From: Ramlibacter sp.
Lineage (GTDB): Bacteria; Pseudomonadota; Gammaproteobacteria; Burkholderiales; Burkholderiaceae_C
Reading direction: 5' to 3'
Assembly: GCA_019635435.1 (NCBI GenBank)
Contig: JAHBZM010000001.1
Location: 3,472,001 to 3,536,000, forward strand
DNA length: 64,000 bases
The translations under genes and the position numbers were made by a program. The notes below the pieces were generated by a model. It did no database searches. It was given only the letters and a program-made list of their open reading frames with translations, and was not told the origin of the DNA. Shown here piece after piece: positions 58,522 to 64,000 of this stretch. Position 1 is the stretch's first letter, and each line of letters opens with the position of its first letter.

Positions 58522-59307
58522 TCAGGAGGGTTTCTTGACGCTCACGGCGATCGGACGCTCGATGTCCTCGCGCAGGTCCCGCACCACGCGGTCCATCATG
58601 GGCGCGAGCATGTTCCATTGCACGGCCCGGGCGATGCGCGGATGGTTGCCCCGGTACACCTCGGACGACACGTACTCGAGTGGATCGTGGAACACCCCCA
58701 GGTCAGCGATCACCATCGGGTCCTGCTCGGTGGGCATGCCGCCCAGGTACGCGGAGTCCACGCCATTCCAGAGGGTCTGGGCCCGGCGGTGAATGCCAAA
58801 ACCCCACTCCCAGTCGTTGTCCTTGAGGCGCTGGCGCGCCGCGGCCATGTAGGTCGCGTCGAAGATGTAGGTGTCGGTGCGCACCCAGTGGCCCTTGAGC
58901 CAGATTTCGGCCACGGGCCGGGCCGCGCTGGTGACGTTGGACGTGAGCCCGCGCAGGATGTCGCCCTGCAGTTCAAGGTAGCGGATGCGCGCCGGGATGC
59001 GCGCCAGGCGCAGCAACGCCACCAGCACCACGATCTTGTCAGGCGCATCGCCGCGACCCGCGTCGATCACCTCGCGCGGGCTGCGCAGCCGCAGCTTGAA
59101 GGGTTTGCCAAAGGGGATGCGCTTGACGAAGCCGTAGATCGCCAGAGCCTTTTCGCGTTCGTTCTTGCAAAGCTGCGTCAGCGCCCGGGCCCGAAGACGA
59201 AGCTTGGGGTCCTCCAAGTCCAGCAGCTTGGTGGACCCCAGCCAGCGGCCCGGGTCCTCCAATTCAGCCGCCGGTGGTGGCACGGGCGGGATAAACGGAA
59301 CGGTCAA
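58522..59307 (-). CDS. Transglutaminase-like fold protein without the catalytic Cys and His
   Basis: 261-residue protein. The region EREKALAIYGFVKRIPFGKP and DAGRGDAPDKIVVLVALLRL followed by ARIPARIRYLELQG aligns with the core of bacterial transglutaminase-like proteases, but the Cys of the GDCxDKA motif is Ala (residue 88). The usual HxW is not found in RPVAEIWLKGHWVRTDTYIF; only the Asp position (D145) is kept. It is therefore probably not a protease. The start is taken as TTG at 59307 after GGAGAG; an upstream ATG at 59427 is possible. It is 35 bases before the enolase-superfamily gene and likely expressed with it. Confidence 0.7.
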   Translation of the reverse strand: MTVPFIPPVPPPAAELEDPGRWLGSTKLLDLEDPKLRLRARALTQLCKNEREKALAIYGFVKRIPFGKPFKLRLRSPREVIDAGRGDAPDKIVVLVALLRLARIPARIRYLELQGDILRGLTSNVTSAARPVAEIWLKGHWVRTDTYIFDATYMAAARQRLKDNDWEWGFGIHRRAQTLWNGVDSAYLGGMPTEQDPMVIADLGVFHDPLEYVSSEVYRGNHPRIARAVQWNMLAPMMDRVVRDLREDIERPIAVSVKKPS

Positions 59308-59402
59308 CGGTACGACTCTCCAACGGCGAATCCCGGCGCGGCAAGTGCCACCAAGGACATGTCCGCTTGCCCGGCGGCGGCATGCCCCCGGAACTGCGAA
59401 TG

Positions 59403-59418
59403 TTGTATAGACAATTGT
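59403..59418. promoter_or_regulatory. Overlapping dyads upstream of the transglutaminase-like gene
   Basis: TTGT-ATAG-ACAA (59403-59414) and ACAATTGT (59411-59418) overlap. The TTGTAT element resembles the half-sites of FadR-type GntR regulators, one of which is encoded 3 kb away. Position is about 100 bases upstream of the start on the minus strand and downstream of the DctP gene stop. Confidence 0.35.
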
Positions 59419-59454
59419 ACCGAGCATGCCCGTTTCGTCTGTGGTTTATGTGCG

Positions 59455-60465
59455 TCAACCGCCCCGTGCCTTCTTGAGCGCATCGAGCACGGTGGTCACG
59501 GCTTCCGCACCAATCGTGGGCACGTTCTTGTCGTACACCGGCTTGACACGGTCAAACATGCGCTTTTGCTCCGCGGGCGAGACCTCGTTGACCTGCATGC
59601 CCTTGGTCTTGAGGCTGGCCAGCGACTTTTCATTGAGCGTGCGGTTGGCCGCGCGCTCCACCTTCTGGCCTTCGATGGCGGCTTCACGCAGCACGGCCTG
59701 CTCCTGCGGGCTCAGCTGGTCCCACAGCTTCTTGCTGTAGAGGATCAGGAAAGGCGTGTAGGCATGCCGCGTGACGGACAGGTACTTTTGTACTTCATTG
59801 AACTTGGAGGTCTCGATCGTGACGAAAGGATTCTCCTGCCCGTCGATGGTCTTGGTCTCCAGCGCGGTGAACACCTCGCCAAACGACATGGGCACGGCAT
59901 TGGTGCCCAGGGTCTTGAAGGTGTCCAGGAAGATGTTGTTCTGCATCACACGGACCTTGACGCCTTCAAAGTCCTCCACCTTGTTCACCGGGTGCTTGCT
60001 GTTGGTCAGGTTGCGAAAGCCGTTCTCCCAGTACGCCAGGTTCACGACGCCCGCTTCTTCGAGCTTCTTGTTGAAGTACAGGCCGGCCGGTCCGTCGAGC
60101 ACCGCATCGGCTTCCTTCTCGTTGGCGAACAGGAAGGGCAGGTCAAACACCCCCAGTTCCTTGACGATGCCCACCAGCGGGCTGGACGAGGTGCACACCA
60201 TCTCCTGGGTGCCGGCGCGCAAGGCCTGCGTGGCCTGCAGGTCGCCCCCGGCCGAACCACCCCAGAAGGCATTGATCTTCATCTTGCCACCCGTCTTGGC
60301 CGCGAGCACTTCCTGCATCTTCTTCACGCCCAGGCCCACGGGATGGTCTTCGTTCACACCGTTGGTGAACTTGATGGTGCGCTCCGCAAACTGTGCGAAG
60401 ACCGAACTGGCCACCAGCAGCGAAGCGCCGGCCAGCAGGGATACGAGGGTTCTGCGTTTGAACAT
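59455..60465 (-). CDS. TRAP transporter substrate-binding protein, DctP type
   Basis: 336-residue periplasmic binding protein with signal peptide (LVSLLAGASLLVASSVFAQF, residues 7-26). It begins RTIKFTNGVNEDHPVGLGVK, and shows LTNSKHPVNKVEDFEGVKVR then VMQNNIFLDTFKTLGTNAVP and MSFGEVFTALETKTIDGQEN, hallmarks of the DctP family. It captures a carboxylate or sugar acid for the DctQM permease. It follows the DctM gene by 45 bases. The neighbouring dehydratase and enolase-family genes suggest a sugar acid ligand. Confidence 0.93.
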   Translation of the reverse strand: MFKRRTLVSLLAGASLLVASSVFAQFAERTIKFTNGVNEDHPVGLGVKKMQEVLAAKTGGKMKINAFWGGSAGGDLQATQALRAGTQEMVCTSSSPLVGIVKELGVFDLPFLFANEKEADAVLDGPAGLYFNKKLEEAGVVNLAYWENGFRNLTNSKHPVNKVEDFEGVKVRVMQNNIFLDTFKTLGTNAVPMSFGEVFTALETKTIDGQENPFVTIETSKFNEVQKYLSVTRHAYTPFLILYSKKLWDQLSPQEQAVLREAAIEGQKVERAANRTLNEKSLASLKTKGMQVNEVSPAEQKRMFDRVKPVYDKNVPTIGAEAVTTVLDALKKARGG

Positions 60466-60510
60466 GGTTTTGTCTCCTGGAGTCATAAGGTCAGTGGATT
60501 GAAAAACCCG

Positions 60511-61809
60511 TCAATGCATCCACCATTTCAGTGGAACAAGAACGAGGTCGGGGAAAAACACGAGCAGGAACAGCACGGCCAGTTCGGCAAGGAAGAACGG
60601 CATGACGCCCTTGAAGGCATCGTCCATGCTGATCTTCGCCACGCCGCACACCACGTTGAGCACGGTGCCCACGGGCGGCGTGATCAGGCCGATGGCGTTG
60701 TTGATGATGAACAGCACGCCGAAATACACCGGATCAATGCCGGCCTGCAAGACCACCGGCATCAACACCGGCGTAAGGATCAGCACCGTGGGCGTGAAGT
60801 CGAGCGCCGTGCCGACCACCACGATGATCACCATCATCACGAACATCAGCATCGTCTTGTTGCCGGAAAACGGCGCCAGCAGGTTCGCCACTTCGGTCGG
60901 AATGTTGGCCACCGTGATCAGCCAGGCGCTGACCATGGCCGCCGCCACCAGGAACATCACCACGGCGGTGGTCGTGCCCGCCGCCAGGATCAGGCCGTAC
61001 AGCGTGGACCACTTGAGTTCCCGGTAGATGAACATGCCCACCGCGAAGCTGTAGACCGCGGCCACCACGGCCGCCTCGGTCGGCGTGAAGATGCCGGCCT
61101 TCATGCCGCCCAGGATCACCACGGGCAGCGCGAGCGCCAGGCCGCCGTCGGCGGTGATCTTCAGCCGCTCGGTCATGCCCATGCGCGGCGCGGGCTGCAC
61201 ATCCTCCCGCCGCGCCAGCCACCACCAGGTCACGCCGATCGCCGCGCCCATGAGAATGCCCGGCACGATGCCCGCGAGAAAAAGCTTGGTGATGGACACA
61301 TTGCCCGCCACGCCGAAGATGATCAGGCCAATGGAGGGCGGGATCACGGGCGCGATGATGCCGCCCGCGGCGATCAGGCCCGCCGAGCGGTTCAAGCCGT
61401 AGCCGGCCCGCTTCATCATCGGAATCAGCAGCGCCGACAGGGCTGCCGTGTCGGCCACCGCGGAGCCGGACAGCGACGCCATGATCACGGCCGCCAGGAC
61501 CGCCACGTAGCCGAGTCCGCCGCGGAAGTGGCCGACCCAGGCCATGGCCAGGTTGACGATGCGCCGGCTCAGGCCTCCAGCGTTCATGAACTCACCGGCC
61601 ATCAGGAAAAACGGAACCGCCAGCAGCGGGAAATTGTCGGCCCCGTCAACAAAGCGCTGGGCCAGGATCTGGCTGTCGAAGGCCGGCAGCGCGCCCGTGC
61701 CGGCCATGTAGGCCATCAAGGCCAGGCCGCAGACCAGCAGCGAATAGGCAATGGGCATGCCAATGGCCATGGCCCCCAGCAGGCTGAACACAAAGACGGC
61801 AATGGTCAT
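60511..61809 (-). CDS. TRAP transporter large permease, DctM type
   Basis: 432-residue membrane protein with about 12 hydrophobic segments. The family pattern is clear: LLAVPFFLMAGEFMNAGGLS, GGLGYVAVLAAVIMASLSGS, AVADTAALSALLIPMMKRAG and GGIIAPVIPPSIGLIIFGVA. FTPTEAAVVAAVYSFAVGMF and LTPVLMPVVLQAGIDPVYFG follow. It is the ion-coupled transport subunit that works with DctQ and the DctP binding protein. Its start overlaps the DctQ gene stop (ATGA). Confidence 0.94.
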   Translation of the reverse strand: MTIAVFVFSLLGAMAIGMPIAYSLLVCGLALMAYMAGTGALPAFDSQILAQRFVDGADNFPLLAVPFFLMAGEFMNAGGLSRRIVNLAMAWVGHFRGGLGYVAVLAAVIMASLSGSAVADTAALSALLIPMMKRAGYGLNRSAGLIAAGGIIAPVIPPSIGLIIFGVAGNVSITKLFLAGIVPGILMGAAIGVTWWWLARREDVQPAPRMGMTERLKITADGGLALALPVVILGGMKAGIFTPTEAAVVAAVYSFAVGMFIYRELKWSTLYGLILAAGTTTAVVMFLVAAAMVSAWLITVANIPTEVANLLAPFSGNKTMLMFVMMVIIVVVGTALDFTPTVLILTPVLMPVVLQAGIDPVYFGVLFIINNAIGLITPPVGTVLNVVCGVAKISMDDAFKGVMPFFLAELAVLFLLVFFPDLVLVPLKWWMH

Positions 61810-62354
61810 GGCCGTCCCCCGGTGCTTCCAGCGACGGCGGTGTGGGGAACGTCTTCGGAGTCCACCACCTGGACCAGTTCGTCGTCCCGCAGCTTCCCGG
61901 TGAACAGGCGGTACAGCACGTCCAGGTTGAACAGCCCCATGACCACCGACACCAGGTAACCGATGCCATAGATCCAGATCATGGAAATGCCCACCACGGG
62001 CGAGACATTGGTCACCTGCAGTTCATGCATCTTCCAGGTGCCGATGAAGAACAGCACATTGCAGAAAAGCATCAACGATTCGCTGACCAGCAGGCAGGCC
62101 TTCTTGCCCATCACGGGCAGGTGCTTGACCAGGGTGTCCACGCCCAGATGCCCCTTCTCGCGCATGGCGATCATGGCGCCGATGTAGGTCAGCCAGATGA
62201 AGCAGTAGCGGGACATTTCGTCCGATGTGGTGATGCCGGAATTGAAGCCATAGCGCAGCACCACATTGCCGAACACCATGACCACCATGGCCAGCAGGTT
62301 CAGCACCACCAGCAGTTCCAGCAGCTTGAAAAAATAGTCAATGAGTCGGCGCAA
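61806..62354 (-). CDS. TRAP transporter small permease, DctQ type
   Basis: 182-residue membrane protein with four hydrophobic segments. LLVVLNLLAMVVMVFGNVVL near the start, ITTSDEMSRYCFIWLTYIGA (typical of DctQ), MREKGHLGVDTLVKHLP and WIYGIGYLVSVVMGLFNLDV identify it. It pairs with the DctM subunit. The C-terminal 30 residues are acidic and cytoplasmic. The gene lies 22 bases after the FadR-type regulator stop on the same strand. Confidence 0.92.
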   Translation of the reverse strand: MRRLIDYFFKLLELLVVLNLLAMVVMVFGNVVLRYGFNSGITTSDEMSRYCFIWLTYIGAMIAMREKGHLGVDTLVKHLPVMGKKACLLVSESLMLFCNVLFFIGTWKMHELQVTNVSPVVGISMIWIYGIGYLVSVVMGLFNLDVLYRLFTGKLRDDELVQVVDSEDVPHTAVAGSTGGRP

Positions 62355-62376
62355 CGGAGTCTCCGGACGAATGCGA

Positions 62377-63120
62377 TCAGCCTGCCTTGAGCAGCGGCGC
62401 GGGAATGTTCAGGCGTGGCAGCTTGCGACGCGAGGCCAGCACGGTCTCGATGTCCTCGCGGGCGCCATCAATGAGCACCAGAATGGCCTTCTCGGCCTTG
62501 GCTGGCTGATGCGCGATCACGGCATCGAGCACGGCGCGGTGCAACGGCAGGGAGTTCTTCGGCCCATCCTTGCGCGTGGTGGAAATCTCGAAGCTGGTGC
62601 GCAGCAGCGCGCCCAGGGCCTTGCTCATCTGCACGATCATGCGGTTGCGGCAGGCGCGCAGCAGCCCCTGGTGAAAGCGCAGGTCATGCGTGACATAGTC
62701 GCCGCCCTCCTCCACCGCCTTCTTCATGCCGGCGAAGGCGGCCTCGATCTCAGCAATGTCCTGGGCCGTGGCGCGCTCGGCCGCCAGCCGCACGGCCGCT
62801 GGCTCCATCACGCGGCGCAGATCCTGCAGGTCGCGCAGGAATTCGGGCGTGAGTCCGGCCTTGGACTGCCAGATGATCACGTCGGGGTCGAACCAGTTCC
62901 AGTGCTCCTCGGTCAACACCCGGGTGCCCACCTTGGGGCCGGAGGTCACCAGCCCCTTGGCGATCAGCGACTTGACCGCCTCGCGCACGACGGTGCGGCT
63001 CACCCCCAGTTCCTCGCACAGCAGGGGCTCGGGCGGGATGGGCAGGCCCGGTCCATAGCGACCCGCGACGATGGCTTCGCCGAGGTGGTCTACCGTGTTG
63101 CCGTGGACGTTCTTGATCAT
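62377..63120 (-). CDS. GntR-family (FadR-type) regulator of the sugar-acid locus
   Basis: 247-residue regulator. The winged helix is VDHLGEAIVAGRYGPGLPIP then PEPLLCEELGVSRTVVREAV and KSLIAKGLVTSGPKVGTRV (about residues 10-70). The FCD domain follows with DLQDLRRVMEPAAVRLAAER, YVTHDLRFHQGLLRACRNRM with the metal-binding His of the DxxFH pattern, and LHRAVLDAVIAHQPAKAEK. It is the first gene of the TRAP operon and diverges from the IlvD/Edd gene, so it probably represses both. Start at 63120. Confidence 0.92.
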   Translation of the reverse strand: MIKNVHGNTVDHLGEAIVAGRYGPGLPIPPEPLLCEELGVSRTVVREAVKSLIAKGLVTSGPKVGTRVLTEEHWNWFDPDVIIWQSKAGLTPEFLRDLQDLRRVMEPAAVRLAAERATAQDIAEIEAAFAGMKKAVEEGGDYVTHDLRFHQGLLRACRNRMIVQMSKALGALLRTSFEISTTRKDGPKNSLPLHRAVLDAVIAHQPAKAEKAILVLIDGAREDIETVLASRRKLPRLNIPAPLLKAG

Positions 63121-63187
63121 GGTTTGTACTGACGGTCGCCGGCAATGGTATGACGATAATATGAAATGCAATTCAGGACTAACCCTT

Positions 63188-64000
63188 ATGACTGACAGCG
63201 TCAAACCACGCAAGAAACCCCAAGAACTCCGCTCCCAGCAATGGTTCGGCCGCCAGGACCGCGACGGCTTTGCCTACCGCAGCTGGGTCAAGGGCAAGGG
63301 GGTGCCGCATGACCAGTTCGATGGCCGCCCGGTCATTGGCATCTGCAACACCTTCAGCGAACTCACGCCCTGCAACAGCCACTTCCGCACCCTGGCCGAG
63401 CAGGTCAAGATCGGCGTGTACGAGGCCGGTGGCTTTCCGCTGGAGTTCCCGGTGATGAGCCTGGGCGAGACCCTGCTGCGCCCCACGGCCATGCTGTACC
63501 GCAACCTCGCCAGCATGGATGTGGAAGAGTCCATTCGCGGCAACCCGATCGACGGCGTGGTGCTGCTCATGGGCTGCGACAAGACCACGCCGTCCCTCCT
63601 CATGGGTGCCTCCAGCGCCGGGCTGCCGACGATTGGCGTGAGCGGCGGGCCCATGCTCAACGGCAAATGGCGCGGGCAAGAGCTGGGCAGCGGCACCGGC
63701 GTGTGGAGCATGAGCGAACAGGTGCGCGCCGGCACCCTCAAGCTGGCCGACTTCTTCGAGGCCGAAAGCTGCATGCACCGCAGCCACGGCCACTGCATGA
63801 CCATGGGCACGGCCAGCACCATGGCCAGCATGGTCGAAGCACTGGGCATCGGCCTGCCGGGCAACGCCGCCTATCCCGCCGTGGATGGCCGGCGCAACGT
63901 GCTGGCGCGCAACGCGGGCCGCCGCATTGTCGAGATGGTGCACACCGACCAGACCATCAGCCAGGTCCTCACGCGCGAGGCTTTCGAGAACGCCATCCGC
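63188..64000 (+). CDS. IlvD/Edd-family dehydratase (sugar-acid dehydratase type), 3' end cut
   Basis: The first 271 codons of a dehydratase of the IlvD/Edd family; the frame is open at the right edge of the window. It starts RSQQWFGRQDRDGFAYRSWV, then IGICNTFSELTPCNSHFRTL with the first Fe-S Cys, GCDKTTPSLLMGASSAGLPT with the second, and later ESCMHRSHGHCMTMGTASTM with the third. The arrangement and the RSW motif match the [2Fe-2S] sugar-acid dehydratases (L-arabonate, D-xylonate type) rather than true IlvD. It diverges from the FadR-type regulator. Confidence 0.93.
   Translation, partial: MTDSVKPRKKPQELRSQQWFGRQDRDGFAYRSWVKGKGVPHDQFDGRPVIGICNTFSELTPCNSHFRTLAEQVKIGVYEAGGFPLEFPVMSLGETLLRPTAMLYRNLASMDVEESIRGNPIDGVVLLMGCDKTTPSLLMGASSAGLPTIGVSGGPMLNGKWRGQELGSGTGVWSMSEQVRAGTLKLADFFEAESCMHRSHGHCMTMGTASTMASMVEALGIGLPGNAAYPAVDGRRNVLARNAGRRIVEMVHTDQTISQVLTREAFENAIR

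Noticed and set aside
58618..61959. A very long open frame of 1113 codons on the plus strand opposite the TRAP genes.
   Set aside because: It is the antisense shadow of GC-rich genes with clear families on the minus strand; its protein is low-complexity, rich in His, Gln, Arg and Gly and has no domain.

Overview
The window is GC-rich chromosomal DNA from a betaproteobacterium of the order Burkholderiales, most likely family Comamonadaceae. This is inferred from the very high GC third positions, the rpsP-rimM order, the paired DUF1631 genes around ettA, a DctP/TAXI-rich transporter set and a dispersed short repeat; genus cannot be fixed from sequence alone. Nearly all of it is coding. No rRNA, tRNA, CRISPR array, prophage or insertion sequence was recognised, and no gene-free stretch exceeds 300 bases.

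Layout. 1-7.1 kb: ribosomal rpsP-rimM (rimM runs off the left edge), an acetyltransferase with a TM2-type membrane protein, a phosphate uptake pair (DUF47 protein plus Pit) behind a PhoB-box-like sequence, a pseudouridine synthase, a secreted intradiol dioxygenase, an SDR and a PPK2 polyphosphate kinase. 7.2-21.2 kb: mostly metabolic genes, including a CaiB-type CoA transferase, a universal stress protein, a 2OG-Fe dioxygenase, the ergothioneine genes egtB-egtD, an enoyl-CoA hydratase with a His-rich cupin, a DUF2855/TetR divergent pair, a serine hydrolase and a stand-alone MetE-like protein. 21.3-24.0 kb: a LysR plus secreted M20 peptidase cassette closed by a 93-bp near-identical fragment of the MetE-like gene, which looks like an inserted segment. 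24.0-33 kb: a monoheme cytochrome-like secreted protein, a type II NADH dehydrogenase, slyX, small unknown proteins, an enolase-superfamily enzyme, a catalase-like protein and an acyl-CoA ligase.

32.9-36.6 kb is a GntR-controlled polar amino acid ABC transporter operon whose junctions are made of REP-like and tandem repeat DNA. 36.7-44.7 kb holds a glycerophosphodiesterase and a metal-defence region: a MerR/CadR-type regulator diverging from a CDF efflux protein and DUF3703 protein, then a periplasmic copper cluster (TolC-like lipoprotein, multicopper oxidase, cupredoxin, DUF411 protein, CusF-like protein). 44.7-45.9 kb holds two uncharacterised genes, one of which carries the Cys-His-Asp pattern of YopT-type (C58) cysteine peptidases. 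46-57.3 kb: a P1-family peptidase, a TAXI-type binding protein, DUF1631-ettA-DUF1631, and an RhlE helicase whose 3' end overlaps a Rossmann-fold gene. 57.3-64 kb looks like a sugar-acid utilisation locus: IlvD/Edd dehydratase, FadR-type regulator, TRAP transporter DctQ-DctM-DctP, a transglutaminase-fold protein lacking its catalytic residues, and an enolase-superfamily enzyme.

The points most worth a second look are the C58-like pair, the LysR/M20 insertion with its gene fragment, a four-copy repeat family with a 29-bp core that lies inside two coding sequences, and the repeat-built junctions of the ABC operon.
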